A stretch of DNA of 64,000 nt, taken from Burkholderiales bacterium (GTDB lineage: Bacteria > Pseudomonadota > Gammaproteobacteria > Burkholderiales > Burkholderiaceae_C). Positions 39,750-49,527 of the stretch are shown here, one piece after another. The stretch spans positions 310,001 through 374,000 of the forward strand of contig CANJJE010000002.1 of NCBI GenBank assembly GCA_947474755.1. The letters are read 5' to 3'. How positions within the stretch are numbered: the first letter of the stretch is position 1; each line of letters opens with the position of its first letter. The notes beneath the pieces are model-generated. The model did not search any database. It was not told the origin of the DNA and saw only the letters and a program-made list of their open reading frames with translations. The translations under genes were made by a program, and so were the position numbers.

Positions 39750-41030
39750 TCAAGTGCGAACCTCGCCCTGTCCCAGCACCACCCATTTCAGCGAAGTCAG
39801 GCCTTCTAGCCCCACCGGGCCGCGCGCATGCAGCTTGTCGGTGCTGATGCCGATCTCGGCGCCGAGGCCGTATTCGAAGCCGTCAGCGAAGCGCGTGCTG
39901 ACATTGACCATCACGCTGGACGAGTCGACTTCGCGCAGGAAGCGCATGGCGCTCGGGTGGTGCTCGGTCAGGATCGCGTCGGTGTGGTGCGAGCTGTAGC
40001 GATTGATGTGCGCAATCGCCGTATCGAGGTCGGCAACCACCGCGATGCTGATGATCGGTGCGAGGTACTCCTCGAACCAGTCCTGCTCGGTGGCCGCCAC
40101 GAGTCTGGCGTTGGGGACTTTCGACAGCAGTGCGAGGCTGGCCGCATCGCCGCGCATCTCGACGCCCTTGGCGGCGAACACCGCGCCGATGCGCGGCAGG
40201 AAGTCAGGCGCAATCGCCGAATGCACCAGCAGCGACTCGGCGGCGTTGCAGGGGCTGTACTTCTGCGTCTTCGCGTTGTCGGTCACCTTCATGGCGAGCT
40301 CGAGGTCCGCGCCGGCATCGACATAGACATGGCAGTTGCCATCCAGGTGCTTGATCACCGGCACCCTGGCTTCGCGCGAGATTCGCTCGATCAGCCCCTT
40401 GCCGCCGCGCGGGATGATGACGTCGACCGACTCCGGCGAGGTGATCAGGAAGCCCACCGCCGCACGGTCGGTCGTCTCGACCAGCTGCACCGCCTCGGGC
40501 GGCAGCGCGGCTTCGGCCAGCGCAGCCTGCACCCGTTTCCACAGCGCGAGGTTGGAGTGGATCGCCTCCGAACCGCCGCGCAGGATGCAGGCATTGCCGC
40601 TCTTGATGGCCAGCGACGCCGCTTCGATGGTCACGTTCGGTCGGCTCTCGTAGATCATCGCGAACACGCCCAGCGGCACCCGCATCTGGCCAACAGAGAT
40701 GCCGCTCGGCCGCTGACGCAGGTGGGTGATCTCGCCAATCGGGTCAGGCATCGCAGCGATCTGCTCACAGCCTTCAGCCACCGTCTCGATGATCTTTGGC
40801 GTGAGCTTCAGCCGATCGAGCAGCGGCCCGGACGTACCGGCAGCGGTAGCAGCTTCCAGATCGCGTACGTTGGCACTGACCAGAGCCTCGACATCGGCGC
40901 GCAGCAGCCGGGCCAGCGCCATCAGCGCCTGATTCCTCGAGGCTGTTGACGACGCTGCCATCTGGGCACTGGCAGCGCGGGCGCAAGCACCCATGCGGGC
41001 AACGACATCTTTCAGGTCGGGTGCGTTCAT
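39750..41030 (-). CDS. proA: Glutamate-5-semialdehyde dehydrogenase (gamma-glutamyl phosphate reductase)
   Basis: The second step of proline synthesis, NADPH reduction of gamma-glutamyl phosphate. It has 426 residues with an aldehyde-dehydrogenase-like fold. '[30 protein letters not shown]' (ends) is the nucleotide-binding region, and '[14 protein letters not shown]' carries the catalytic cysteine. '[28 protein letters not shown]' closes the protein. Two ATGs nine bases apart compete; 41030 has GGGAC at better spacing than 41039. proB is not adjacent. Confidence 0.96.
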   Translation of the reverse strand: MNAPDLKDVVARMGACARAASAQMAASSTASRNQALMALARLLRADVEALVSANVRDLEAATAAGTSGPLLDRLKLTPKIIETVAEGCEQIAAMPDPIGEITHLRQRPSGISVGQMRVPLGVFAMIYESRPNVTIEAASLAIKSGNACILRGGSEAIHSNLALWKRVQAALAEAALPPEAVQLVETTDRAAVGFLITSPESVDVIIPRGGKGLIERISREARVPVIKHLDGNCHVYVDAGADLELAMKVTDNAKTQKYSPCNAAESLLVHSAIAPDFLPRIGAVFAAKGVEMRGDAASLALLSKVPNARLVAATEQDWFEEYLAPIISIAVVADLDTAIAHINRYSSHHTDAILTEHHPSAMRFLREVDSSSVMVNVSTRFADGFEYGLGAEIGISTDKLHARGPVGLEGLTSLKWVVLGQGEVRT

Positions 41031-41202
41031 GGTGTTCATTGTCCCAAATTCGATGTGCTTCCGCCTTTGCGCCGGGCTGCCGAGGGGCCGGGGGGCATGA
41101 GCGCAACACAGCGGCCCGCTGCAGCACTCACGCCACGAGCGGCGCTGGACGCCTGCCTGGCCGGCCTGGCGCTGCCGAAGCCTATGTCCCGCGCCACAAC
41201 GG

Positions 41203-41787
41203 CTAGGTGCGTTCGAACTTGAACACTGCGACGCTGGCCATCAGGTTCGGCCAGCGCCGTACGCACTCACCTTGCTGGATGCCGAACGCATCGAGGATGC
41301 GCAAGCCGCAGCGGCGCGCCAGCACTTCAAAGTCGGCGTAGGTGCTGACGCGGATGTTCGGCGTGTCGTACCACTCGTAGGGCAGCGCCTTCGTCACCGG
41401 CATGTGCCCGCGCAGCACACTCAGACGGTTCGCCCAGTGTGCGAAATTCGGGAAGCTGACGATGCCGATACGGCCGACACGCGCCGTCTCCAGAAGCATT
41501 CGCTCGGTATTGCGCAGGTGTTGCAACGTGTCGACCTGAAGCACGACATCGAAGCTCTGGTCCCCGAAGATGGCCAGTCCTTCCTCGAGGTTCAACTGGA
41601 TCACGTTGACGCCGCGTTGCTCGCAGGCCAGCACATTCGCGTCGGCAATCTCGATGCCGTAGCCTGTGCATTCGCGGCGGTCGCGCAGGTAGGCGAGCGT
41701 CTGGCCCGACCCGCAACCAAGGTCGAGCACGCGCGACCCGCTCGGCACCAGGTCGGCTATCAGTTCGAGGTCCTGCCGATCGCTCAT
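41203..41787 (-). CDS. metW: Methionine biosynthesis protein MetW
   Basis: A 194-residue SAM-methyltransferase-fold protein. The loop '[17 protein letters not shown]' is motif I, and '[19 protein letters not shown]' is a MetW-specific C-terminal segment. MetW always accompanies metX in beta- and gammaproteobacteria and is thought to activate or regulate MetX, with no proven methyl acceptor. It lies 58 bases downstream of metX on the same strand. Confidence 0.95.
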   Translation of the reverse strand: MSDRQDLELIADLVPSGSRVLDLGCGSGQTLAYLRDRRECTGYGIEIADANVLACEQRGVNVIQLNLEEGLAIFGDQSFDVVLQVDTLQHLRNTERMLLETARVGRIGIVSFPNFAHWANRLSVLRGHMPVTKALPYEWYDTPNIRVSTYADFEVLARRCGLRILDAFGIQQGECVRRWPNLMASVAVFKFERT

Positions 41788-41845
41788 GGGACGACCTTCT
41801 GAGCAGCGGTCTGCTCGAAAAGCGATGGAGACCGGCCCGGCGCGT

Positions 41846-43054
41846 TCATGTGGCGATCCTCACGCCTTGCAAGGCGGGCGAGCTGGCCTCGATCTCGCGA
41901 GCGATGCGATCGAAGCGTGCGCGCAGCACAGCGTGGTAGCGCGGGTCATCGAGCAGGAAGGCGTCATGGCCGTGCGGTGCGGCGATCTCGGCATAGCTGA
42001 CGTCAAGCCGGTCGTCGAGCAGCGCCTTGACGATCTCGCGCGAGCGGCTCGGTGAGAAGCGCCAGTCGGTGGTGAAGCTGATGATCTGGAACTTGGCCGT
42101 GGCCGAGGCGAAGGCCGCAGACAGATCGCCGCCGTGATCGCGCGCGGGATCGAAGTAGTCGAGCACCCGGGTGATCAGGAGGTAGCTGTTCGCGTCGAAA
42201 TACTCGCTGAATTTGTCGCCCTGGTGGCGAAGGTAGCTCTCGATCTCGAACTCGATGTCCTGCGTGGTGTAGCGGGGTGCGTCGCCAGGGGGGGCGTCGG
42301 CCCCGAGCGCCGCGCGCAGAGTACGACCGAACTTGGCGTCCATCGTGTCGTCACTCAGGTAGGTGATGTGGCCGATCATCCGCGCCACCCGCAGGCCGCG
42401 CTTGGGCACTGTGCCGTGGGCCAGGTAGTGGCCGCCGTGGAAATCAGGGTCGGTGACGATGGCGCGTCGCGCGACCTCGTTGAAGGCGATGTTCTGCGCC
42501 GACAGGTTGGGTGCGGTGGCAATTGCGATGCAGTGCCGCAGCCGCTGGGGGTAGCGCATCGACCAGCACAGCGCCTGCATGCCGCCCAGACTGCCGCCGA
42601 TTACTGCGGCGAGTGTCGTGATGCCCAGCGCGTCGCACAGCCTGGCCTGCGCATCGACCCAGTCCTCGACGGTGACCACCGGGAAGTCGGCGCCGTAAGG
42701 CTGCCGTGTCGCCGGATTGAGGTGCGTCGGGCCGGTCGAGCCGAAGCAGGAGCCAGGATTGTTGACCCCGATGACGAAGAAGCGGTCGGTGTCCAGCGGC
42801 TTGCCCGGGCCGATCAGGTTGTCCCACCAGCCCGTGTTTTTCGGATCACCCTCGTATCGGCCTGCGACGTGATGACTGGCGTTCAGCGCATGGCATACCA
42901 GTACCGCGTTGCTGCGCGCAGCATTCAGCGTGCCGTAGGTTTCATAAGTCAGCTCGTAGTCGCGCAGAATCGCCCCACTGCGCAGGGGCAGCGCTTGCGC
43001 AAACGCCATCGATTGCGGGAAAACGAGACCCAGGGCGTCTAGGGATGAACTCAT
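41846..43054 (-). CDS. metX: Homoserine O-acyltransferase MetX
   Basis: A 402-residue alpha/beta-hydrolase-fold enzyme acylating homoserine as the first committed step to methionine. The nucleophile elbow '[14 protein letters not shown]' contains the catalytic Ser, '[16 protein letters not shown]' is the substrate loop, and '[12 protein letters not shown]' carries the catalytic Asp/His region. MetX enzymes of this lineage may use succinyl-CoA rather than acetyl-CoA, and the sequence alone does not let me decide. It leads the metX-metW unit. The ~250 bases upstream contain no riboswitch that I recognise. Confidence 0.94.
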   Translation of the reverse strand: MSSSLDALGLVFPQSMAFAQALPLRSGAILRDYELTYETYGTLNAARSNAVLVCHALNASHHVAGRYEGDPKNTGWWDNLIGPGKPLDTDRFFVIGVNNPGSCFGSTGPTHLNPATRQPYGADFPVVTVEDWVDAQARLCDALGITTLAAVIGGSLGGMQALCWSMRYPQRLRHCIAIATAPNLSAQNIAFNEVARRAIVTDPDFHGGHYLAHGTVPKRGLRVARMIGHITYLSDDTMDAKFGRTLRAALGADAPPGDAPRYTTQDIEFEIESYLRHQGDKFSEYFDANSYLLITRVLDYFDPARDHGGDLSAAFASATAKFQIISFTTDWRFSPSRSREIVKALLDDRLDVSYAEIAAPHGHDAFLLDDPRYHAVLRARFDRIAREIEASSPALQGVRIAT

Positions 43055-43311
43055 CGATGAGCTGCGCAGGCCGTCGGCGTGGCGTGCAATTGCATGGTGA
43101 TGGTATGACGGGATCTGTCCGCCAATCCTGTGTTTAGCTGGGTTTGTAGAGCGCCCGCAAGCTGGAGCAAATCAGCGCTGTTTATCATTCTAGCGAGCGG
43201 GTTCCTCCGGCCGATGGCGAGCCCTGGCGACGATGGCTTTCGCGATGGGCCCTGATTACGTGAACGAGGAACATGCCGCTCCAGCGGCCTGAGTTCTACA
43301 GGAATGAAGCG

Positions 43312-44871
43312 ATGAGCCTGGGTTTGCCCGCAGCGCGAGACAAGCAAGTGGCACTGTCACTCGGCGATTCGCTCGACCGCGGGGGGGCGTCGCTGCCGCC
43401 GGATCGGCGGCGGATTGCCTTCACCGGCGTCGGGGTGGCGATCGGGCTGGTGCTGTTTGCAATCGTCTGGCTGAGCGTGCTCGCGCTCACCAGCTTTTCT
43501 CCGCCAGTCGACAACATCGAGCAACTGACGTGGGTGCGTTCGCTGGAATGGGGCTACTACAAGCATCCACCGCTCCCGACGTGGCTGATCTGGTTGCCCG
43601 TGAAGCTTTTCGGCCTTTCTGCCTGGACCAGTTATGGCATGGGTGCTGCGATGACGCTGGGCGCCCTGGCGATCATGTGGCGCCTGCTCGTCGATCTGCG
43701 CGGCGCGGCCTATGCCGGCCTGGCGCTGCTGGCTGCGCTGTGCATCACCTACTACAACGGCAGGCTGAACTACTACAACCACAACATCGTTCTGATGTTC
43801 ATCGCGACGGCAAGCGCTGCGCTGTGCTGGCGGGCGTTCGCCACCAGGCAGTTGCGTTGGTGGATCGCACTGGGCTTTGCAATCGGGCTGGGCCTGCTGT
43901 CGAAGTACCAGACCGCGGTGACCGTCGCATCGGTGCTGGCGTTCGCATTACATCAGCGGGCATGGCGCGACCCCAAGCATCGTGTTGGCTTGCTGTGCGC
44001 GACGCTGTTGGCGCTGCTCATGGTTACGCCGCACATCGAATGGTTGCGCGGACACGACTTCGGGCCGATCGAATATGCAGAGGCCACGTCGATCGGCAAG
44101 AGCCTGGATGCCTTGGCGCGGCTCAACAACTCCTTGCGCTGGCTGGTTGATCAGCTGCTCAACCGGGGGCTTCCGGCATTCGCACTGCTGGGGGTCGCCG
44201 CCCTGACATTGCGCAAGCTCAATCGGGTGACACCAGCCCAACAGATGCCACAGGCCTCACCGCGCCGAGACCCCGCGAAGGCCTTGATCTACGCCTGGGG
44301 CGTGTTGCCCTTGTGTTTCATGCTGTTGGTCGGCGTTGCCACAGGTGCCGAATTGCCCTTGCACTGGGGAACGCCCTTCCTGCTGTTCGCAGTGCCTGCC
44401 GTGATGGAGTTGAAACCGCGCCGATTCTGGGATCGCGCGGACCTTTCGAGGGTCTTGTGCGCATTCCTGATCATCCAGGCCCTGATGATGTCCAGGGAAT
44501 TCGTCACGTCGCCAAACGGGATTTCCGCATTGGCCTCCAACCATTGGCGCGACTTCAATTCGCAGGAGTTTGAGCAGAGCCTCGCCGAGGCGGCCCGTAC
44601 CAAGTTGCGAGGCCCGGTGCGTATCGTGATCGGCAAGAAGCAATTGGCCCAGACCTTGGCCTTGCAGTTGCCGGAGCGGCCCCTGGTCCTGATCGACGGC
44701 AGCTTCGACATCAGCCCCTGGTTGGACCGTGATGCCGTGGCGCGCTGTGGCGCGGTGGAACTGGGGCCCACGGCGACCCTGCAGGGCGGGGTACCCGTCG
44801 GACCCGTGCTGCCGGGAATGTCCTGGCGTGTTCTGATGCCTCGTGAAGGGGCGGCGCCATGCTCGCTATGA
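43312..44871 (+). CDS. ArnT-like GT39 glycosyltransferase (lipid A sugar transferase candidate)
   Basis: About 519 residues with ~10 hydrophobic helices and the GT-C entry motif 'SPPVDNIEQLTWVRSL', followed by 'YYKHPPLPTWLIW', as in ArnT and relatives. These enzymes move a sugar from undecaprenyl phosphate to lipid A in the periplasm. It is the first of three genes with a polyprenyl-phosphate GT2 and a ChbG/NaxD-like deacetylase, matching the Francisella FlmK/FlmF2/NaxD set. The ATG at 43312 has AGGA eight bases before it. An in-frame ATG at 43273 has GAGGA too close. Confidence 0.85.
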   Translation: MSLGLPAARDKQVALSLGDSLDRGGASLPPDRRRIAFTGVGVAIGLVLFAIVWLSVLALTSFSPPVDNIEQLTWVRSLEWGYYKHPPLPTWLIWLPVKLFGLSAWTSYGMGAAMTLGALAIMWRLLVDLRGAAYAGLALLAALCITYYNGRLNYYNHNIVLMFIATASAALCWRAFATRQLRWWIALGFAIGLGLLSKYQTAVTVASVLAFALHQRAWRDPKHRVGLLCATLLALLMVTPHIEWLRGHDFGPIEYAEATSIGKSLDALARLNNSLRWLVDQLLNRGLPAFALLGVAALTLRKLNRVTPAQQMPQASPRRDPAKALIYAWGVLPLCFMLLVGVATGAELPLHWGTPFLLFAVPAVMELKPRRFWDRADLSRVLCAFLIIQALMMSREFVTSPNGISALASNHWRDFNSQEFEQSLAEAARTKLRGPVRIVIGKKQLAQTLALQLPERPLVLIDGSFDISPWLDRDAVARCGAVELGPTATLQGGVPVGPVLPGMSWRVLMPREGAAPCSL

Positions 44872-44932
44872 GCTTGTCAAGCGGCGCATCGAGCCACGAG
44901 CTCGCCGTGAAAGCAGCCTTGCAAAGGTCTCC

Positions 44933-46021
44933 ATGAATCGCTCCCGAGCGCAGAACGATGTTGCTGGAGACTGGTCCGCGCCCAACGCGCCGATGTCTGC
45001 CGTGAGCCGCACCTCAGCTTGCGCTTCACCTCAGGCGGACCTGACCGCGCAGCGCCGCCGTCCGCCGGCCATTTCCTGCGTCATTCCTTGCCACAACGAA
45101 GAGCAGAACCTGGGCCGGCTTCTCCCGATGCTCAGCGAGGCCCTGACCGATTGCAGCCCTTCTTGGGAAGTCATCGTGGTCGACGATGGCAGCACCGACT
45201 CCACGCCATTGACCTTGTCAAGATGGGCTCAGACTCCGGGCTTCCGCGTCATTCAGCTGTCGCGCAACTTCGGCAAGGAAGCCGCGCTGACAGCCGGGTT
45301 GCAGGCCTGCGCGGGTGAAGTCGTCGTGATGATGGATGCCGATATGCAGCATCCCCCCGCGCTCATTGCGACCTTCATTCAACGCTGGCAGGAAGGCCAC
45401 GACGTTGTCTATGCCAGCAGGATGGGTCGAGGGGATGAAAGCTGGCTCAAGCGACACGGCGCAGGTTTGTTCTACGCCTTGATCAATGCCAGCGCTCGCT
45501 TCAAGGTGCGCCCTGATGCTGGAGACTTTCGGTTGATGGATCGCAAGGTCGTCGACGCGCTTCTCTCGTTGCCGGAGCGAAACCGGTTCATGAAGGGCCT
45601 TTATGCCTGGGTGGGATTCGACGGAGTCGCTGTTCCCTACGTGCCTGACTCGCGTGCGCACGGCCTGAGTCGTTTCAATCCCTTGCGCCTGATCGGCTTG
45701 TCTCTGGACGGCTTGACCGCCTTCACCACCTGGCCCTTGCGAGTGGTCAGCGCGCTTGGCTTCACGCTGGCGCTGCTGTCGTTCGTCTACGGCGGCTATC
45801 TGACCGCGGTTTATTTTCTCTACGGACACGATGTCAGCGGCTGGACCACGATCGTCGTGGGCATGATGCTTTTGTCCGGCATCCAGCTGCTCTCGCTCGG
45901 GGTCGTCGGCGAGTACATCGCCCGCATATTTGCTGAAGTCAAGGGCAGACCCTTGTTTGTCGTCAAGCGCGATATCGGGCACGGCCTGGATACCCCCGAA
46001 CGGCGCAACGCTCAACAGTGA
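44933..46021 (+). CDS. Polyprenyl-phosphate sugar transferase, GT2 (FlmF2/ArnC-like)
   Basis: A 362-residue GT2 with an N-terminal catalytic domain and two C-terminal membrane helices. 'ISCVIPCHNEEQNLGRLL', 'WEVIVVDDGSTDST', 'RNFGKEAALTAGLQ' and 'MMDADMQHPP' are the GT-A donor and metal motifs of DPM1/GtrB/ArnC enzymes. The expected product is undecaprenyl-phosphate-(N-acetyl)hexosamine. AAAGGT lies six bases before the ATG at 44933. The frame extends upstream into the GT39 gene. It overlaps the next gene by 4 bases (GTGA). Confidence 0.9.
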   Translation: MNRSRAQNDVAGDWSAPNAPMSAVSRTSACASPQADLTAQRRRPPAISCVIPCHNEEQNLGRLLPMLSEALTDCSPSWEVIVVDDGSTDSTPLTLSRWAQTPGFRVIQLSRNFGKEAALTAGLQACAGEVVVMMDADMQHPPALIATFIQRWQEGHDVVYASRMGRGDESWLKRHGAGLFYALINASARFKVRPDAGDFRLMDRKVVDALLSLPERNRFMKGLYAWVGFDGVAVPYVPDSRAHGLSRFNPLRLIGLSLDGLTAFTTWPLRVVSALGFTLALLSFVYGGYLTAVYFLYGHDVSGWTTIVVGMMLLSGIQLLSLGVVGEYIARIFAEVKGRPLFVVKRDIGHGLDTPERRNAQQ

Positions 46022-46926
46022 ATGACGATGTCCCATCGGCTCGCGGCCAAGAGCAGCCACGCCTGGCGGCGCCTGCTTTGCTGCCGGCGCTGCCTCGGGT
46101 CTGCGTGTGTGTCGATGACTTCGGTCTGCATTCAGGCATTGACGGTGCGGCTCTGCGCCTCGCCGACATGCGGCGCGTTCATGCGATCAGCTGCCTCGTA
46201 GGCGGGAAGTCGTGGATCGCGTCGAGCTCATCGCTGCGTGAGTTCAACCCGGATGACCTCGATATCGGCCTCCATCTGGATTTCACCGAAGCGCCCCTTC
46301 TCGGGGGGTCACGCCGCTCGCTGCGCGAACTGATCGTGGCGAGTCACCTGCGGTTGCTTGATCGTCAGGTCATCCGGGCTGAGATTCGGGCGCAATTCGA
46401 CGCATTCGAGCAGTTCATGGGCCACGCCCCGGCATACGTCGATGGGCACCAGCATGTGCATCAGCTGCCGGTGGTGCGCGGTGAACTCTTGTCGGAGTTG
46501 GAAGCCCGCGGGTATGACACGGCGCCCTGGATCAGGTCGACCTTCGCACCCCGCGCGCGGCGCGCTGGCTCCACAGGCTCGCCGGGGCGCTTCAAGCCGC
46601 TGGTGATCGAGGCGTTGGGCGCGCGTGGGCTGGCTGCCGCCGCGCACCGACTCGGTTATCCGCAGAACCGACACCTGCTGGGGGTGTACGACTTTCAAGG
46701 GGGGCGAGGCCGCTTTCGCCAACTGCTCGCCGGCTGGTTGCGCAGCGCCTGCGACGGCGACCTGCTGATGTGTCATCCCAGTCTCGCCACGGGTGACGCT
46801 GATCCGCTGATCGAGGCGCGTCTGGCTGAATTCGAGGTCCTTTCCAGTGCAGGGTTTGAATCCGACCTGTCTGCTGCCGGGGTGCAACTGGGCTCGATGA
46901 GCAGGATGTTCGCGCCTCGACACTGA
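46018..46926 (+). CDS. ChbG/HpnK/NaxD-like carbohydrate deacetylase
   Basis: A 302-residue YdjC-fold deacetylase. 'VCVCVDDFGLHSGIDGAAL' holds the catalytic/metal Asp pair, 'DIGLHLDFTEAP' a metal His, and 'AYVDGHQHVHQLPVV' the second His motif. Members remove N-acetyl groups from sugars. NaxD acts on undecaprenyl-phosphate-GalNAc before lipid A transfer, and HpnK acts on hopanoids. The GTG start overlaps the GT2 stop, so the two are translationally coupled and a NaxD-like role is favoured. No hopanoid genes are nearby. Confidence 0.87.
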   Translation: MNDDVPSARGQEQPRLAAPALLPALPRVCVCVDDFGLHSGIDGAALRLADMRRVHAISCLVGGKSWIASSSSLREFNPDDLDIGLHLDFTEAPLLGGSRRSLRELIVASHLRLLDRQVIRAEIRAQFDAFEQFMGHAPAYVDGHQHVHQLPVVRGELLSELEARGYDTAPWIRSTFAPRARRAGSTGSPGRFKPLVIEALGARGLAAAAHRLGYPQNRHLLGVYDFQGGRGRFRQLLAGWLRSACDGDLLMCHPSLATGDADPLIEARLAEFEVLSSAGFESDLSAAGVQLGSMSRMFAPRH

Positions 46927-47060
46927 TCGCACGGCAGCTTCGTGCCATTGGCGCGACTTGGTCGGTGTGGCAGGCCTACCGATCATCGCGCGGCCTCGCT
47001 ACGATCTCTCACGCTCGTTGCGTGCGTACTGTGCCGCCATGCGGCTTGCGAGGACGGCCC

Positions 47061-48752
47061 ATGCTCACCTGGCTTGAAAAACTGAAACGACCCCTCTCGC
47101 TACGCTACGCGGTGTGGTTCCTCTGCGCCGTCGGGCTGGTGCTGAGCCTGTCGCTGTCCGTGATGATGAAGGTCCACGGTGGCTGGGCCTGGGTATTGCC
47201 GCTGACCTTCGCGGCGCTGGTGCTGCTGGGCCTGCGCGACACGCTCCAGGGCACGCACTCGGTGCTGCGCAACTATCCGGTCATCGGCCATGTCCGCTAC
47301 CTGTTTGAATTCATCCGGCCCGAGATCCGCCAGTACTTCATCGAGGGCGACACCGAGGCGGCGCCTTTCTCGCGTCAGCAGCGCTCGCTGGTCTACCAGC
47401 GCGCCAAGGGTGAATCCGACAAGCGGCCGTTCGGCACCCAGTGCGATGTCGGCGCACAGGGCTACGAGTGGATCAACCATTCGATGCGGCCGACCCGCCT
47501 GCCGACGCACGATTTCCGTGTTGTCATCGGTGCCGGCCACGACGACTCGACTCTTCTGCCCCTCGACCGTGGCACGCCCTGCACCCAGCCCTACAGCGCC
47601 AGCGTATTCAACATCTCGGCCATGAGCTTCGGCGCGCTGTCGGCCAACGCGATCCTGGCGCTGAACGCAGGTGCGAAGCGTGGCGGCTTCGCCCACGACA
47701 CTGGAGAGGGCTCGATCAGCCGCTACCACCGCGGCCCCGATCCGGAGGGTGGTGGCGACCTCATCTGGGAGATCGGCTCAGGCTACTTCGGCTGCCGAAA
47801 CACGGACGGCAGCTTCAACCCCGATCTGTTCGCTGCCAACGCCCGGTCGGCGCAGGTCAAGATGATCGAGCTGAAGCTGAGCCAGGGCGCCAAACCGGGG
47901 CATGGCGGCGTGCTGCCGGGCCCGAAGGTGACTCCCGAGATCGCCAAGGCACGCGGCGTGCCGCCGTGGGTCGATTGCGTCAGCCCGGCCAGCCACAGCG
48001 CGTTCTCGACGCCCATCGAGATGATGCGGTTCATCGATCGACTGCGGGCGCTGTCCGGCGGCAAGCCGGTCGGCTTCAAGCTGTGCATCGGCCACCCCTG
48101 GGAATGGTTTGCGATGGCCAAGGCGATGCTCGCCACCGGGATCACGCCGGACTTCATCGTCGTCGATGGTGGCGAGGGCGGCACCGGCGCGGCACCGCTC
48201 GAATTCACTGACCACGTTGGCGCGCCGCTGCAGGAAGGTCTGCTGCTGGTGCACAACACCTTGGTGGGCTTGAACCTGCGGCACCGGGTCAGGATCGGCT
48301 GTGCCGGCAAGGTGGTCAGCGCCTTCGACATCGCCCGCACGATGGCGCTCGGCGCCGACTGGTGCAACTCGGCACGCGGCTTCATGTTCGCGCTCGGCTG
48401 CATCCAGTCGCAGTCCTGCCACACAGGCGCCTGCCCCACGGGGATCAGCACGCAGGACCCGCGCCGACAGCAGGCGCTGGTCGTGCCCACCAAGGCGGAC
48501 CGCGTCTACAACTTCCATCAGACGACGCTGATGGCACTGAAGGAACTGGTGCAGGCGGCCGGCCTCGATCACCCCGGTGCGATCACGGCAGCACACATCG
48601 TGCGCCGCACCAGCGATCACGAGGTCAAGCTGCTGAGCAACCTGCTGCCGTTCATCCAGCCGGGCTCGTTGCTCGCCGGGAACCTCACGCACAGCGTGTA
48701 CCGGCTCTATTGGCCGATGGCGCAGGCGGAGAGCTTCGCGGTCGCGATGTGA
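47061..48752 (+). CDS. FMN-binding glutamate synthase family protein (membrane-anchored)
   Basis: A 563-residue stand-alone relative of the glutamate synthase large-subunit FMN domain. Two hydrophobic helices at the N-terminus ('YAVWFLCAVGLVLSLSLSVMM', 'WVLPLTFAALVLLGL') suggest membrane attachment. The barrel has 'SVFNISAMSFGALSANAILALN', 'HDTGEGSISRYHRG', 'KPGHGGVLPGPKV' and 'DFIVVDGGEGGTGAAPLEF'. The cysteines 'GCIQSQSCHTGACP' give Cx5Cx4C, the 3Fe-4S pattern of GltS. There is no amidotransferase domain, so ammonia-dependent or unrelated redox chemistry is possible. GAGGA lies before the ATG. Confidence 0.92.
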   Translation: MLTWLEKLKRPLSLRYAVWFLCAVGLVLSLSLSVMMKVHGGWAWVLPLTFAALVLLGLRDTLQGTHSVLRNYPVIGHVRYLFEFIRPEIRQYFIEGDTEAAPFSRQQRSLVYQRAKGESDKRPFGTQCDVGAQGYEWINHSMRPTRLPTHDFRVVIGAGHDDSTLLPLDRGTPCTQPYSASVFNISAMSFGALSANAILALNAGAKRGGFAHDTGEGSISRYHRGPDPEGGGDLIWEIGSGYFGCRNTDGSFNPDLFAANARSAQVKMIELKLSQGAKPGHGGVLPGPKVTPEIAKARGVPPWVDCVSPASHSAFSTPIEMMRFIDRLRALSGGKPVGFKLCIGHPWEWFAMAKAMLATGITPDFIVVDGGEGGTGAAPLEFTDHVGAPLQEGLLLVHNTLVGLNLRHRVRIGCAGKVVSAFDIARTMALGADWCNSARGFMFALGCIQSQSCHTGACPTGISTQDPRRQQALVVPTKADRVYNFHQTTLMALKELVQAAGLDHPGAITAAHIVRRTSDHEVKLLSNLLPFIQPGSLLAGNLTHSVYRLYWPMAQAESFAVAM

Positions 48753-48760
48753 ACTGGAGT

Positions 48761-48781
48761 CCTGCGCCGAAGCAGCGCAGG
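48761..48781. terminator. Hairpin between convergent genes
   Basis: CCTGCGC and GCGCAGG flank a 7-base loop, eight bases past one stop codon and four before the convergent one. There is no T-tract. Confidence 0.45.
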
Positions 48782-48785
48782 CGGA

Positions 48786-49406
48786 TCAGGCTGTCGGTGG
48801 CTGGCTGTCAATGAAGCTCTGTCGGGCATTCAGCTTGTCCGACAGCCGCACCAGATTCGGGTACGGGCCGCGCCAGTCGATCTGCGGGAAGCGGTAGTCC
48901 AGGTACGACAGCGCGCAACCGACGGCGACGTCGGCCAGTGTGAGGTGGGTCCCGTTGCAGCACCAGAGCTTGTCGGCCAGGCCCGCGCTCATCGCGGCCA
49001 GTGCGGTGTGGACCTTGGCAAATTGGCGCTCGACCCAGGCATTGCTTCGTTCGCCGTCCCTGCGGCCGACCCAGGTCAGCTCCAGGCGCGCAGCCACGCC
49101 AGCATCGAGCACGCCGTCGGCCAAGGCCTCCCATGTGCGCACTTCGGCGCGTTCGCGCCCGCGCTCCGGGATCAGTCGACCGACTGGCGACAGGGTGTCG
49201 ACATACTCGACGATGACCCGCGAATCGAACACGGCTTCGCCGCCTTCCATCACGAGACAGGGCACCTTGCCCAGCGGATTTGCGGCCAGGATGGTGTCGC
49301 GCGCCCAGACATCTTCCAGTTCGAATTGGTAGTCGAGCTTCTTTTCAGCCAGCACGATGCGCACCTTGCGCACATAGGGGCTGGTCAGCGAGCCGATGAG
49401 TTTCAT
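48786..49406 (-). CDS. Glutathione S-transferase family protein
   Basis: A 206-residue GST with an N-terminal thioredoxin-like domain ('MKLIGSLTSPYVRKVRIVLAEKKLDYQ') containing the SPYVRKVR segment with the catalytic Ser, the cis-Pro 'GKVPCLV' and 'VFDSRVIVEYVD' for glutathione binding. The C-terminal helical domain has 'LTLADVAVGCALSYLDYRFP'. It resembles YibF-type GSTs. The physiological substrate is unknown. It is a single gene downstream of the codA-like operon on the same strand, separated by 121 bases. Confidence 0.92.
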   Translation of the reverse strand: MKLIGSLTSPYVRKVRIVLAEKKLDYQFELEDVWARDTILAANPLGKVPCLVMEGGEAVFDSRVIVEYVDTLSPVGRLIPERGRERAEVRTWEALADGVLDAGVAARLELTWVGRRDGERSNAWVERQFAKVHTALAAMSAGLADKLWCCNGTHLTLADVAVGCALSYLDYRFPQIDWRGPYPNLVRLSDKLNARQSFIDSQPPTA

Positions 49407-49527
49407 GTCGGAGTGCGTTCAGCGAGTCGCCGAAGTCGGAGTGAGTCGGTGCAACAAATTGCAAAAATCATTCTAACGAGGCGTTTTTTCGTTGCAGGGT
49501 GTTCGCATCACCCTGAAGACCAAGGGC
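49407..49527. promoter_or_regulatory. Intergenic region with inverted repeat between codA-like gene and GST gene
   Basis: Between the end of the codA-like gene and the GST start. CAGGGTG / CACCCTG with a 7-base loop lies at 49495-49515, and the minus strand then has TAGAAT (49470s), a possible GST -10 box. The region is AT-richer than its surroundings. Confidence 0.35.

Noticed and set aside
43055-43311. SAM-type riboswitch or other leader upstream of metX
   Set aside because: No recognisable conserved core or long paired leader was found; only weak promoter-like hexamers.
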